Notes: a model not told the origin generated them from the sequence alone. DNA of 64,000 nucleotides from Chelatococcus sp. YT9 (GCF_018398315.1 NZ_JAHBRW010000002.1:1782637-1846636), one strand, 5' to 3'; shown: positions 45,048 through 54,704, counted from the first letter of the stretch. Program-made: numbers and translations.

Positions 45048-46043
45048 CTAACCGATCGCTTTCTCCAGCAGTGCCATGGCCCGAGCGCCGTCAGCGGCGT
45101 TGGGGAACGACACCGGCTCGCCGCGTGCGGCGCGCACGAATTCGCCGAGAATTGCGTGATAGCCCTTATGGTCCTCGTTGGCCGCAGCGGTGAGATTCGG
45201 CTCCCAAACCAGGGTATCCTCGCCATCGACAAGGCTCGCGTCGAGCTTCGATACCTTGAAAGGCGGATGGCGGAAGTAGCGCACCTCATGGACGTTGCGT
45301 ACCTCGACACGGCGGTGATCACCCATCACCTGCCACCATTCCATAGGTGTCCCGCGTGACTGGTGAGTGCCCATCACCAAGGTTCCGATTCCTCCGTTGG
45401 TGAACAGGAAGTCGACGTGCAGCAGCAACTTGCCCGGCTCGATTTCGTGGCGCCGCGCGCTGATATCCGCGACGTCTCCCATGAGGTGAGGCACCAGATC
45501 GAAGTAGTGCACGCAGTGATGGAGATAAAACCCGGTATAATCGACATCTTTCGCGAAATAGGTCGGCGCTGTCATGTACTGGCCGAGAAAGCTCGCGGTG
45601 ACGCCAAACTCTGCAGAGTGAATGACATTGGCTGCAATGCGGTTTGCGGTCGAATAACGCTTCATGAAGCCGAGCACCACCGGCACGCCGCGGGCGGATG
45701 CCGCATCTGCGAGTTCCTGCGCCTGTCGCGCGGTTGGCGCTGGCGGCTTTTCGATGAAGACCGGCAGGCCGCGGGCGACGGCAGCCAAGCCGATCTCGTA
45801 GTGGAGCTGGGGGCCGACCGCGAGGCCCAGGGCGTCGATGTCGTCTCGCGCCAGCAAGGCCCGCCAGTCCGTGAGCTGGTTTTGCGGTGAGACGCCATAG
45901 CGCCGTCCTGTCGCGGCCAGCCGCTCGACGGAGGTGTCGCACAGCGCCTCGATAACGACATCATGGCGGGTGAGCTGCGGCAACAGCATCTCGTTGGCGT
46001 GCGTGCCACAGCCAATCCAGCCGATGCGGAGGGGGGAGGTCAT
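45048..46043 (-). CDS. Gfo/Idh/MocA-family NAD(P)-dependent oxidoreductase
   Basis: From the ATG at 46043 the protein has 331 residues (a GTG at 46055 is also possible). It has the Rossmann start LRIGWIGCGTHANEMLLPQL and the catalytic EKPPA motif (VFIEKPPAPTARQA), then the C-terminal beta-sheet domain with HHCVHYFDLVPHLMGDV, carrying the usual catalytic histidine region. Such enzymes oxidise sugars, inositols or their derivatives. It is the last gene of the operon with a sugar importer and an epimerase, 33 bases after the latter. Confidence 0.9.
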   Translation of the reverse strand: MTSPLRIGWIGCGTHANEMLLPQLTRHDVVIEALCDTSVERLAATGRRYGVSPQNQLTDWRALLARDDIDALGLAVGPQLHYEIGLAAVARGLPVFIEKPPAPTARQAQELADAASARGVPVVLGFMKRYSTANRIAANVIHSAEFGVTASFLGQYMTAPTYFAKDVDYTGFYLHHCVHYFDLVPHLMGDVADISARRHEIEPGKLLLHVDFLFTNGGIGTLVMGTHQSRGTPMEWWQVMGDHRRVEVRNVHEVRYFRHPPFKVSKLDASLVDGEDTLVWEPNLTAAANEDHKGYHAILGEFVRAARGEPVSFPNAADGARAMALLEKAIG

Positions 46044-46076
46044 GTCAGGTCTCACGCGACAGGTTGAAGGAACAGG

Positions 46077-46970
46077 TCAGGCCGTCTGGCGGGCAAAGGC
46101 GAGCGCGGCGTTGAGATAGGCTATGCTGGCCGCAAGCTCGTCATCCTCGTTCACCGTGGGGGCGCGCCACTGTGCGAGAGTGACGCCAGCGCCCTCGTCA
46201 GAGCGGCGGAATGGCTCCAGCACAATCGGACCGGTATATTTCACATCGCGAATAGCGCGCGCGACGCTTGTCCAGTCAATGTGGCCGGATCCCACAAACC
46301 CGCGATTATTCTCATTCGCCTGAAAATGGACGATCCGCGATCCCGTTTTGCGGATGGCATCGGCGATATCGAATTCTTCCATATTCATGTGGAAGGTATC
46401 CAACATGACCCCAACAGCGGGATTGTCCACACGCTCGACGATCTCCAGCGCGTGGCGGGCGGTGTTGCAGACATCGCTCTCAAAACGGTTGAGTGGTTCC
46501 ACTCCAAAAACGACGCCATGGTCAGCCGCGCGCTTTCCCGCCCGCTTCAGCCCGGCGACCACCGCGTCGATGCGGCGCTTGCGCTCGCTCTCATCGATCG
46601 GCGCCGGAGCGCGGCCGGCGAAAACCAGCGGCGCGCCATAGAGCGGACCGCCGACTATGGTCGCCCCAAGCGCGGCGGCAGTATCGACGGTGCTTTCGAG
46701 ATAAGCGACGCCGCCCTTGTAGCCTGCGTCGTCTGCGCTGGAAAGATCACGCGCCAGATTGACGCGCGCGGCGAGCACGCAGGAGAGGCCAGCATCAGCG
46801 ATGGCGGCCCTTGTCTCGCCAAGATCGAGCTCGCCCGGCTCCGGCACAAGCAGTTCCACCACATCCGCGCCCGCCTTCTTCATGCGGTGGAAGCACTCGA
46901 AATGATCGCGCGTGAAGGGACGCGCGTAGAACATCGAAATAACGCCGATGGCGTTCCTGGTCTCAATCAT
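46077..46970 (-). CDS. Sugar phosphate isomerase/epimerase family protein (TIM barrel)
   Basis: The 297-residue xylose-isomerase-like TIM-barrel protein starts MIETRNAIGVISMFYARPF at an ATG that overlaps the permease stop (ATGA). Metal ligands of the tagatose/psicose 3-epimerase group are recognisable: Glu in FGVEPLNRFESD, Asp and His in VMLDTFHMNMEE, His in HFQANENNRGFVGSGHIDW and Glu in PIVLEPFRR. The pairing with Gfo/Idh/MocA and an ABC importer is typical of rare-sugar or inositol catabolism. Confidence 0.9.
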   Translation of the reverse strand: MIETRNAIGVISMFYARPFTRDHFECFHRMKKAGADVVELLVPEPGELDLGETRAAIADAGLSCVLAARVNLARDLSSADDAGYKGGVAYLESTVDTAAALGATIVGGPLYGAPLVFAGRAPAPIDESERKRRIDAVVAGLKRAGKRAADHGVVFGVEPLNRFESDVCNTARHALEIVERVDNPAVGVMLDTFHMNMEEFDIADAIRKTGSRIVHFQANENNRGFVGSGHIDWTSVARAIRDVKYTGPIVLEPFRRSDEGAGVTLAQWRAPTVNEDDELAASIAYLNAALAFARQTA

Positions 46971-47803
46971 GATTTCACCGCACCGGCCGTGAGCCCGCCC
47001 ACGAGCCGCTTTTGCACCACAAGGAAGAGAAGTGTCACCGGCAAGGCGATCAACGTGCCGCCCGCAGTCAGAAGTCCCCACTGGACAGTAAATTCGCCGA
47101 TGAAGAGCTGCAGCGCGACCGTCACCGTGCGCACGGCCTGGCCCGACAGCATCATCGCGAATAAGTATTCATTCCAGGAGGTGATGAAGATATAGATGCC
47201 CGCCGTTATCAGCCCCGGCAGAATGAGCGGAAGCACCACGAGACGGATCGTCTCCATGCGGCTGGCGCCGTCGATCATTGCCGCCTCATCGAGGTCTTTC
47301 GGGATGGCATTGAAATAGCTCGTCAGCATCCAGATCGCAAAGGGGATAGCGAAGGTGGAATGCCCGATGACGACACCGAGGTAAGTATCGATCAGTCCCA
47401 AGTTCCGCATCATCAGAAAAAGTGGAATGATGAGCAGCACGATCGGAAACATGTTGATGACCAGAAATCCTGTCATCAAGCCGGTCCTTGCCTTAAAGCG
47501 GAAGCGCGAGAAAGCGTAAGCCGCGGGAACGGCAACGCCGAGCCCAAGCACGACAGCCCCGGTGGCAATAATGAGACTGTTGATGAGACTGCCGGCGAAA
47601 GACGTCCTGGCGATCAGATCCCGGTAGTGATCCAGTGTCGCGCTTTTCGGCAAATACTGGACAGGGAAGACCGCCAATTCCGCCTGCGGCTTGATCGAGG
47701 TGAGAATCATCCAGACGTAAGGAGCGATCGCGAACAAGACGATCAGCAGGATTGGGATTTCGACCTCGATCAGCCGGCGTTTGTAGGAGCGGCGTTCAAT
47801 CAT
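46967..47803 (-). CDS. Sugar ABC importer permease, MalG type
   Basis: The 278-residue permease has six helices and the EAA loop KDLDEAAMIDGASRMETIRLV with VLPLILPGLITAGIYIFITSWNEYLFA downstream, standard for CUT1 MalG-like proteins. It overlaps the preceding MalF-type gene by four bases. Confidence 0.93.
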   Translation of the reverse strand: MIERRSYKRRLIEVEIPILLIVLFAIAPYVWMILTSIKPQAELAVFPVQYLPKSATLDHYRDLIARTSFAGSLINSLIIATGAVVLGLGVAVPAAYAFSRFRFKARTGLMTGFLVINMFPIVLLIIPLFLMMRNLGLIDTYLGVVIGHSTFAIPFAIWMLTSYFNAIPKDLDEAAMIDGASRMETIRLVVLPLILPGLITAGIYIFITSWNEYLFAMMLSGQAVRTVTVALQLFIGEFTVQWGLLTAGGTLIALPVTLLFLVVQKRLVGGLTAGAVKS

Positions 47804-48717
47804 CGCGAAAGATCCCGGGACGCGCGCCGGACGTAGGCCCAGACAACCGCCATGAGCAGGAACGTCAGGATCAGCGCGAGCGCTGCGCCATAGCCGAACT
47901 CCATGCCCGTGTAAGCCCGGATGAAGGCGTAGAGGGGCAAGGTGTGGGTGTCGTATCCCGGCCCGCCTCCCGTCATCACCAGAATGACGTCGAGGGAATT
48001 GGCGACCCAGATGGTGCGCAGCAATAGCGCCGTCGCGATCACGTCGGCAATGGACGGGAGAGTAATCGAGAACAGCTGCTGCCGCGGTGTCGCCCCGTCG
48101 ATTTCGGCCGCCTCGTAGAGCTCCTGCGGAACCGTTTGCAAGCCGGCGAGAATCGTCACCGCGAAGAACGGAAATCCTTGCCAGATCAATGCGAACATGA
48201 CCGCATAAAGCGCCGTCGCGGGGTTGGCGAGCCAGGCGATCGGTGTCTCGATGAGGCCGAAGCGGAGCAGCATGTCGTTGATCACGCCGACATTGAAATC
48301 ATACATCCACGTCCACATCAGCCCAATGATGACACTGGGCAGTGCCCACGGAATGATCACCAGCGAGCGGGCAAGGCTGCGCCACCAGAAGCTCTGGTTG
48401 AGCAGCAGTGCTGTGCCGAGCCCGAGAAGGAACTGCAGGCCCACGACTCCGACAATCCAGATGAAAGAATGGCCCAGCGATATCCAGAAAACTTCATCCG
48501 CAAAGATAGCCGTGAAGTTGCCCACCCCGATGAAGCGCGCGTCGTCCGGCGCATACAAGAGATATTCATGAAGACTGAGCCAGAATGTCTGGAGCACCGG
48601 AACCAGAACAACGGCGGATGTCACCACCAGGGCGGGGAGGAGAAACCAGAGCGGTGTAAAGTTGCGCCGCGGCCGCGGCGCAACGGTTCCAGCGTAAGAC
48701 GAAGCAATACTCGCCAT
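47800..48717 (-). CDS. Sugar ABC importer permease, MalF type
   Basis: The 305-residue permease has the MalF/UgpA EAA loop QELYEAAEIDGATPRQQLFSI and six predictable helices. It starts 8 bases after the binding-protein stop, with no stem-loop in between, unlike the other importers in the window. Confidence 0.93.
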   Translation of the reverse strand: MASIASSYAGTVAPRPRRNFTPLWFLLPALVVTSAVVLVPVLQTFWLSLHEYLLYAPDDARFIGVGNFTAIFADEVFWISLGHSFIWIVGVVGLQFLLGLGTALLLNQSFWWRSLARSLVIIPWALPSVIIGLMWTWMYDFNVGVINDMLLRFGLIETPIAWLANPATALYAVMFALIWQGFPFFAVTILAGLQTVPQELYEAAEIDGATPRQQLFSITLPSIADVIATALLLRTIWVANSLDVILVMTGGGPGYDTHTLPLYAFIRAYTGMEFGYGAALALILTFLLMAVVWAYVRRASRDLSR

Positions 48718-48725
48718 AGGAGCTA

Positions 48726-49952
48726 TCAGCCGTAGAAGTGCTGTTCGATCGCCTTCATCATGTCGTCAGGCGATATCTGCCCGGTTAGGGCGCGCTGCAT
48801 ATTGGTCGGCCATACTCGGCCAATGAAATCCGGCGTCTTCGGGCTGTCCGGCAACGGTCCGGCGATTGAGACCGACGCGCGGCTCGCGTCGACGAACCGC
48901 TGCGGCACCCAATCTGCGTTGGCCTTCGAGGATACAGGAAGCTGTCCGGTGAGCTTTGTGAGGGCTGAGTTGTTTTCTCCCGTGGAGAGGAAACTGATCC
49001 AGCGGAAAGCAGCTTCCTTGGCCTTGCTGGCTGCAAAAACCGCATTGGACTCGTCGCCGAAATAGGTCCAGCCCTTGCCATCTGGGCCGACCGGCACCCG
49101 CTTGGCGCTGACTTTGTCGCCAAGGGCGGCTTCAATTTCCGCTGCCGAGCCGACATGATGGATCATCATGCCGGTGCGCCCGGCCTTGAAGGCGTCCACG
49201 ATCTGCCGGAAGCTGTCCGTCGGCGCGGAGGCCGGCACCACCTTGTCCTTCGTTGCGAAATCGACATAGGAGCGATTGGCAGCAAGCGCCTGCTCACTCA
49301 CCATGCCGCCCTTCTCGAATCTCGCGCCGCCGCCAAGGACGAACGGCCCCCAATTGTCGAAGCCACCAGCGCCGCCGCGCATACCGAAGCCCGCGACATC
49401 GCCCTTCGTCAAGGCCTTGGCGACCGCGCGAAAATCCTCAAACGTCTCAGGCGCTTTCAGGCCGGCCTGCTGCAGAAGATCCTGGCGATAGTAAAGATAA
49501 ATCACCACGTACTGCAGCGGGAGATAGTATTTCTGCTGTGCTCCGCCACCAACGATCTTCCAGATATTTTCGTCGATATCCTTGCGGGCATCCCATTTGG
49601 CGAGGAATGGATCAAGCGGCTCAAGCGCCTTCATCGTCTGGAGGCGGGCTGCCCACGACAAACGCACCATGGCGCAATCAGGCGCGTTGCCGGCTACCAA
49701 GGCCGCGAAAAGGCGGGTCTGGTAGTCATTGCCGCCGCCCCACGGAATCGCCTCGGCCTGTATCTTGATGCCGGGGTTTTCCTTCTCGAATTTCGCGACG
49801 AGCTCGGCCGGAGAATTCTGCGGATTATCGAAATGATACCACCAGCGTACGGTGGTGGCATCCTGCGCCACCGCCGGCGCGGCCAATGTGGAGGCAAGGG
49901 GCGCACCGAGCGCGGCAGCGCCCGCAAGCTTTAGAAATGCTCTGCGTTCCAT
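48726..49952 (-). CDS. ABC transporter substrate-binding protein, family 1, with Tat-type signal
   Basis: The 408-residue protein begins MERRAFLKLAGAAALGAPLA, a twin-arginine signal (RRAFLK) ending APAVAQ near residue 29. The rest is a family-1 sugar-binding protein (VRWWYHF start of strand one, FGMRGGAGG, DESNAVFAASKAKEAAFRWI). It is the receptor for the MalFG-type pair downstream. The Tat route suggests folding before export. The ligand is unknown, but epimerase and dehydrogenase neighbours point to a sugar or polyol. Confidence 0.9.
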   Translation of the reverse strand: MERRAFLKLAGAAALGAPLASTLAAPAVAQDATTVRWWYHFDNPQNSPAELVAKFEKENPGIKIQAEAIPWGGGNDYQTRLFAALVAGNAPDCAMVRLSWAARLQTMKALEPLDPFLAKWDARKDIDENIWKIVGGGAQQKYYLPLQYVVIYLYYRQDLLQQAGLKAPETFEDFRAVAKALTKGDVAGFGMRGGAGGFDNWGPFVLGGGARFEKGGMVSEQALAANRSYVDFATKDKVVPASAPTDSFRQIVDAFKAGRTGMMIHHVGSAAEIEAALGDKVSAKRVPVGPDGKGWTYFGDESNAVFAASKAKEAAFRWISFLSTGENNSALTKLTGQLPVSSKANADWVPQRFVDASRASVSIAGPLPDSPKTPDFIGRVWPTNMQRALTGQISPDDMMKAIEQHFYG

Positions 49953-50064
49953 AGGTATTCTCTCCCATCATCTTCTTCACGGTCCAGTTATCCCCGACCG
50001 TGTCGAGGCCCTCTGGATTCTGCCGACCGTCGATTTCCATGCCCGGGCCTGCCGAGCACGACAG

Positions 50065-50727
50065 CTATCCCCTCATCTCCGCCGGATCATCCTCCAGGAC
50101 GATCGTATCAATATGGAGTCCGAGTTCGTCAGCGAGCCCTCTGCCATCGCGAGCCACGAGACGGTCGATCAGGATGTCATGGCGCCGCGCCGTATCCTCG
50201 AGGGGCCTGCGATGCCGCGGCGCCCACAGCTTCGAGCGATGCGTATGCATGATACAACGGGCCAGGATCTGCTCCAGGGCTTCGAGTTGCGATAGGCGGA
50301 AGATCGCGAGGTGAAAATCCTTATCGGCCTCGATGAGCTGAAACTCGTCGCCCGCACCCGCAGCTTCGTTCATTGTCTCGCGAATGGCCATGATCGCATC
50401 AAGCGAACGGGCGTCAACATTGCGGGCCGCGCGCTCCGCACCACGCATTTCCAGACGTCGCCGAAGCGCGAGCATCTCCTCCGCCTCTTCGTCCTCCAGG
50501 CGCGTGACAACCGTGCCGCGTCGTCCCGTGCGTATGACGAGGCCATCCTCCTGCAGCCTGAGCAAAGCCTCCCTTATCGTGCCCTGACTGCAGCCAATTT
50601 CATGCGCGAGGCCAAGCTCCGTCAGCACGGCCATCGGTTTGAGCTCGTTCAGCATGATGCGCCGCTTGACGATTCCGTAAACGTGATCAGCTGGACGAAC
50701 GAGTTTAACGGCTGGGTTACTCATCAT
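50065..50727 (-). CDS. GntR-family regulator (FadR/FCD subfamily)
   Basis: Starts at the ATG at 50727 or 50724; about 220 residues. A winged helix (EIGCSQGTIREALLRLQEDGLV) is followed by an all-helical FCD domain with the metal-ligand Asp and His residues (DKDFHLAIF, HTHRSKLW, RRHDILID). It stands 112 bases before the sugar importer operon on the same strand and probably controls it. A 22-base near-palindrome overlaps its start, suggesting autoregulation. Confidence 0.9.
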   Translation of the reverse strand: MMSNPAVKLVRPADHVYGIVKRRIMLNELKPMAVLTELGLAHEIGCSQGTIREALLRLQEDGLVIRTGRRGTVVTRLEDEEAEEMLALRRRLEMRGAERAARNVDARSLDAIMAIRETMNEAAGAGDEFQLIEADKDFHLAIFRLSQLEALEQILARCIMHTHRSKLWAPRHRRPLEDTARRHDILIDRLVARDGRGLADELGLHIDTIVLEDDPAEMRG

Positions 50728-50745
50728 TATAGATATCGATAATGA
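50724..50745. promoter_or_regulatory. 22-bp near-palindrome at the start of the GntR gene
   Basis: TCATTAT (50724-50730) and ATAATGA (50739-50745) are perfect complementary arms around AGATATCG, whose core GATATC is itself a palindrome. It overlaps the start codon of the GntR-family gene and is a plausible autoregulatory operator. Confidence 0.5.
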
Positions 50746-50938
50746 CAATGAGATCGACCGTCAAGATGCTCTGCGGGAAGACAGCCCTTGTATTTTTGCC
50801 CGAGCCCAGTGCGGAAGCCCGCGCCCTAAGCGCGAGCGCACAGCAGCGCGAACAAGCGAAGCGCTACACCAACAAGGGCAGAACAACGAAGGGGATGGGA
50901 GAGAGGAACCCCGGCAACGTCCCCGATCGCGTCGGCTT

Positions 50939-51604
50939 CTAGGCGTGGACGCGTGCGCGGACCATGTGCAGCACGGTCTCGAGGTGATCCCGGATCGCGG
51001 TCTCGGCGCGGGCCGCATCGCGCGCTACGAGTGCATCGACGATTGCGATGTGCTGCTTCTGCAGTTGAACCACGTCGGACGCATTGCCGGCTGGGGCGAG
51101 CTCGCTGTCCGAATACTCGTAGAATTCTTCGATCAGGTTGGCGAGGCGCGTGCTCCCGGACAACTCCCCGAGATTGAGGTGGAATTTTCGATCCAGGCTG
51201 GCTCGTTGCTGCACAGCCATCGTCGGCAGAGCCTTCAGAACGGCGTCGCATTCCGCGCGCAAAGCGGCCAATTCCCCATCGCTCGCGCGCATGCAGATCA
51301 AACGCGCTGCGGCTCCCTCCAGGCTTTGCCGCAGCACGATAACTTCCGACAGTTTCGAGCTGGTGTCCTCGACCACCACCCCGCCACCTGGGAGCCGTCG
51401 GACGAGCCCTTCGAGTTCAAGTTTGGAGATTGCCTCGCGAACCGGTGTGCGGCTGACGTTGAGGAGCTTCGCAATAGCCGTCTCGACGAGCCGCGACTCG
51501 ACCGCAAATCGCCCCTGCAAAATAGCACGCCGGAGCTCACGATGGACATGTTTGACCACCGGCTCGCGTTGCACAGCCTGCAAAAGCTCGATCTCACCGT
51601 TCAT
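50939..51604 (-). CDS. GntR-family regulator (FadR/FCD subfamily)
   Basis: The 221-residue protein has a winged helix (LLNVSRTPVREAISKLELEGLV, about 48-69) and an FCD effector domain (RKFHLNLGELSGS, KQHIAIVDALVARD). It follows the Pot-type importer operon on the same strand, 105 bases after the last permease, and so is the likely regulator of that locus. The shared CTGCATGCAG-type sites at 57.2 and 59.3 kb are candidate targets for it, as inverted TGCA-centred sites are common for this subfamily (inference). Confidence 0.9.
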   Translation of the reverse strand: MNGEIELLQAVQREPVVKHVHRELRRAILQGRFAVESRLVETAIAKLLNVSRTPVREAISKLELEGLVRRLPGGGVVVEDTSSKLSEVIVLRQSLEGAAARLICMRASDGELAALRAECDAVLKALPTMAVQQRASLDRKFHLNLGELSGSTRLANLIEEFYEYSDSELAPAGNASDVVQLQKQHIAIVDALVARDAARAETAIRDHLETVLHMVRARVHA

Positions 51605-51709
51605 AGAGAGCCGAACCCCAATCCTTCGACACCATCGTCATAGAAAGCCATAGCTTCCCCGCCGGTCTCGGGCCAGCCCCAAATTGAGGCGACGCGCGTA
51701 GGCCCTCGA

Positions 51710-52528
51710 TCAGGCCCGTGAAGAGATCTTCTGGATGAAGGCGACAAGCCACAATCCAAAAACCGAAATGACGGTCATCAGTGTGGAAACAGCCGCGATC
51801 GTCGGGTCAATGATCTGCTGGACATTCACCCAGATCTGGCGCGGCAGCGTCGGCGCGGTCAATTTGGTCAGAAACAGGCTGAGGATGATGTCATCAAACG
51901 AAGCGATGAAGGCAAACAACGCCGCGCTTATGATGGCTGGGCGCAGCATGGGAAAGGTAACATGGCGCAGGGCCCCGAGAGGCGAGGCACCAAGGCCGCG
52001 TGCCGCCCATTCAAGCCGTCTATCAAAGCCATACAGCGCGGCTGAGATGATCATCACAACATAGGGCATGGCAATCAGCGTATGCGCGGCGACCAGTCCA
52101 AACGTCGTTCCGAGGATCCGCATGCGGACATAAAGAAAATAGAGGCCGACTGCGATGATGATCTTCGGAATGATCAAGGGGCTCATGAGAAAGATGCGCA
52201 CCGCGTTCTTGCCGGGAAAGCTTGAACGAACGAGCGCGACAGAGACCATGAAGCCCAAAACAAGTGACAGGATGGCGGTCAAGGTTGCGACCAGGAAGCT
52301 TATCCGCGTCGCCGTCATCCACATCGGGTTGGAGAAATAGGCGGAATACCAACGCAGCGAGAAGCCCTGAGGTGGGAACTCCATAATGTCGCTGGGCGAG
52401 AACGATACCACAATGATGACGACGATCGGCGCGAACAAAACCGCGAGAACGGTGATCGAAAAGGCGGCCAACAATATGCTAACGGGGGACGTGCGGGACG
52501 ACGCCGCAGCCGTGCGTTGCATGCTCAT
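51710..52528 (-). CDS. ABC importer permease, PotC type
   Basis: From the ATG at 52528, which overlaps the PotB-type stop (ATGA), the protein has 272 residues. It shows six helices and the PotC motifs (PPQGFSLRWYSAYFSNP) and EAA loop LEWAARGLGASPLGALRHV. It forms the channel with the PotB-type protein. Confidence 0.92.
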   Translation of the reverse strand: MSMQRTAAASSRTSPVSILLAAFSITVLAVLFAPIVVIIVVSFSPSDIMEFPPQGFSLRWYSAYFSNPMWMTATRISFLVATLTAILSLVLGFMVSVALVRSSFPGKNAVRIFLMSPLIIPKIIIAVGLYFLYVRMRILGTTFGLVAAHTLIAMPYVVMIISAALYGFDRRLEWAARGLGASPLGALRHVTFPMLRPAIISAALFAFIASFDDIILSLFLTKLTAPTLPRQIWVNVQQIIDPTIAAVSTLMTVISVFGLWLVAFIQKISSRA

Positions 52529-53406
52529 CGTGCACCTCCCCACATCTTGTCGAAGTCGACATAACGGTTAGCGAACACTTGAATGGTGACGGAGACGATC
52601 AGGAGGATCATCGACAAGGCCGCAGCCAAAGTCCAATCCAATGCCTCGTTGATCTGCAGGGCGATGACCAACGGCAGAGTGGTCTGGTCCGGCCCGCCGA
52701 GCAGGGCCGGCGTGATATACATCCCGACCGCCAACATGAACACAAGAAAGCTGCCCGCAAAAACGCCCGGCTTTGTGAGCGGAACGAATATTGCGAAGAA
52801 AGCACGCAGGGGCGAAGCTCCAAGGTTGCGAGCAGCAAGCATCAAATTGCGGTCGATATTATTCATCACACTGAAAAGACAAAGTATCATGTAGGGCAGA
52901 AGATAGTATGTCAGACCGACAATGACCGCTGTATGCGTGCCGAGGAAAGGTAGTGGCTCGTCGATCATCTCGAAACGCATCAACGTCGTATTCACAAGCC
53001 CCTGCCGGCCGAGGATGACGAGCCAGGCATAGGTGCGCACCAGTCCGCTGCTCCAGAACGGAATGAGGACAAATGCCATCAGCACGACCGTCCAGGTCTT
53101 GTTCAACCCCACAAGCCAATAAGCAACGGGGTATCCGATGCCCAAGGTCAAGACGAGCGTAACCACACCAATGATCATCGTGTAGGCAAGCACCCACCAG
53201 TACACGGGGTCGCTGAAGAACTCCGTGTACCCGGCAAGGGTGAAGCCATCGCTCCAGAGGCTGCTCCAGAGCATCTGGAGAAGGGGCCAACCGAAGAAGA
53301 CAAGATAAAAGAGGGCCGCAGGCGCCATGAGCCAGGGAAAACGCGCTGCGAAGCGCCCAGGGCCTCGGCCTGCCGCCGCAGGAAGTGGGAGCGTGGTATC
53401 CGTCAT
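52525..53406 (-). CDS. ABC importer permease, PotB type
   Basis: From the ATG at 53406 (MTDTTLPLPAAAGRGPGRFA) the protein has 293 residues with six helices and the EAA loop LMLAARNLGASPLRAFFAIFV of PotB/PotH-like proteins. An upstream start at 53475 exists but has no better support. A 224-base gap to the binding-protein gene contains a short stem-loop. Confidence 0.91.
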   Translation of the reverse strand: MTDTTLPLPAAAGRGPGRFAARFPWLMAPAALFYLVFFGWPLLQMLWSSLWSDGFTLAGYTEFFSDPVYWWVLAYTMIIGVVTLVLTLGIGYPVAYWLVGLNKTWTVVLMAFVLIPFWSSGLVRTYAWLVILGRQGLVNTTLMRFEMIDEPLPFLGTHTAVIVGLTYYLLPYMILCLFSVMNNIDRNLMLAARNLGASPLRAFFAIFVPLTKPGVFAGSFLVFMLAVGMYITPALLGGPDQTTLPLVIALQINEALDWTLAAALSMILLIVSVTIQVFANRYVDFDKMWGGAR

Positions 53407-53590
53407 CGGTCGTCCAACCTCATGGAGATCCGGCACGCCAAGGCGGCGAGCCCTGGCCCCTGCTGCTGGCATCACGCGATGCGATCGCGAACACTGCCGC
53501 TAATGTGATTACTTGAATCGAATGATCCAAACCTGCGCCAACTTGAGCATCTTCAGCGCGAGATTTTGCGCACGCTGTCGCCTCGTCAAC

Positions 53591-53610
53591 GCAATCCAGC
53601 TACGGATTGC
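53591..53610 (-). promoter_or_regulatory. Stem-loop between binding-protein and permease genes
   Basis: GCAATCC (53591-53597) and GGATTGC (53604-53610) form a 7-base stem with a 6-base loop, 21 bases past the binding-protein stop. It has no U-run. It is the fourth such hairpin at a receptor-permease junction in this window. Confidence 0.45.
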
Positions 53611-53630
53611 CGCAAATGTCAGGCGGCGCC

Positions 53631-54704
53631 CTAGCGCACCGCCATTCTCGCCCAACCCTTGGCGATATCGGGACGAACCTTGCTCAGGAACACGGTATCG
53701 ATCGGACGCCCGAGATCAACGGTTTCGGGATTGCCGGGCAGAAGTTTCGCCACATCGGCCGGAATGAACTTGTATGCATCCACGTTGATCGGCCCATAGT
53801 TGGTGGGAGCCGCGATCCTCGCGAGCACCTCTGGCTGGCACACATAACCCAGAAACTTCATCGCATTGTCCTTGTGCGGCGCGCCCTTCGGGATAGCGAA
53901 GAAGTTCGGGAACGTGAGATGCTGGTTCCAATTGATCGCAACAGGCCGCCCTGCAGCAACCAATGGTCCGATACGGCCATTTGGGATGATAGCCATATCA
54001 GCTTCGCCGTCAGCCAGATATTGGGCGACCTGGGCATAGCCATCCGCAAAGATCATCGCGCTACCAAGCGTCTTGATCTTGTCAAAGGCAGCGTTCAGAT
54101 CAAACGGATAGAGCTTAGCAAGGTCGCCGTTGATGGCGAGCGTGGCTTGCTCGACAGGCGGACGTGTCGCGCCGATCGAAGCTCTTTTCCCCGGAAACGC
54201 CGTTACGTTCCAGAAATCCGCCCATGTTTTCGGTGCCTTGTCCGGCGGAATCTTGCTGGTGTTATAGGCCATGACCATCGCCCACTGGATGATGGGAAAT
54301 GCATAGTCCTTCTTCATATCCGCCGGGATGCCGGCCTGGCACTCCGCAGGAATCTTTGACCAGTCGATCTTCTCGAGAAGACCGGCGTCCGCCAGAGAGG
54401 TCATCGTATCTGCCGATATATCGACGACATCCGCTTCAACGTTGCCGGACTCGATCATAACCTTCAGCTTTGCGAAATTATAGCCGGAGGCCTCGGAAAC
54501 CTTCACGCCGCTCTGTTCTGCGAAAGGTTTGAACCATTCTTTGCTTTGCGCATCTTGATAGCTGCCACCGAGAGATAAGACAACGAGCTCGCCGGCGTTC
54601 TTGTTCTGCGCGTTTGCGACACCTCCAGTGACCAGGGCCGCCGAGAGCGAAACGGCGGTCAAGCCAAGCCTGAGCCGGACGGAGATTTGACGTGCCTGCA
54701 ACAT
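53631..54704 (-). CDS. ABC transporter substrate-binding protein, PotD/spermidine-putrescine type
   Basis: The ATG at 54704 has GAGGAG 8 bases upstream. The 357-residue protein has a signal peptide cleaved after VANA (about residue 32) and then LVVLSLGGSYQDAQSKEWF, with PADMKKDYAFPI and KTWADFWNV, typical of the PotD/SBP_bac_8 group. Ligands of relatives include polyamines, aromatic compounds and opines. It sits between the ATPase gene and the permeases. Confidence 0.9.
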   Translation of the reverse strand: MLQARQISVRLRLGLTAVSLSAALVTGGVANAQNKNAGELVVLSLGGSYQDAQSKEWFKPFAEQSGVKVSEASGYNFAKLKVMIESGNVEADVVDISADTMTSLADAGLLEKIDWSKIPAECQAGIPADMKKDYAFPIIQWAMVMAYNTSKIPPDKAPKTWADFWNVTAFPGKRASIGATRPPVEQATLAINGDLAKLYPFDLNAAFDKIKTLGSAMIFADGYAQVAQYLADGEADMAIIPNGRIGPLVAAGRPVAINWNQHLTFPNFFAIPKGAPHKDNAMKFLGYVCQPEVLARIAAPTNYGPINVDAYKFIPADVAKLLPGNPETVDLGRPIDTVFLSKVRPDIAKGWARMAVR

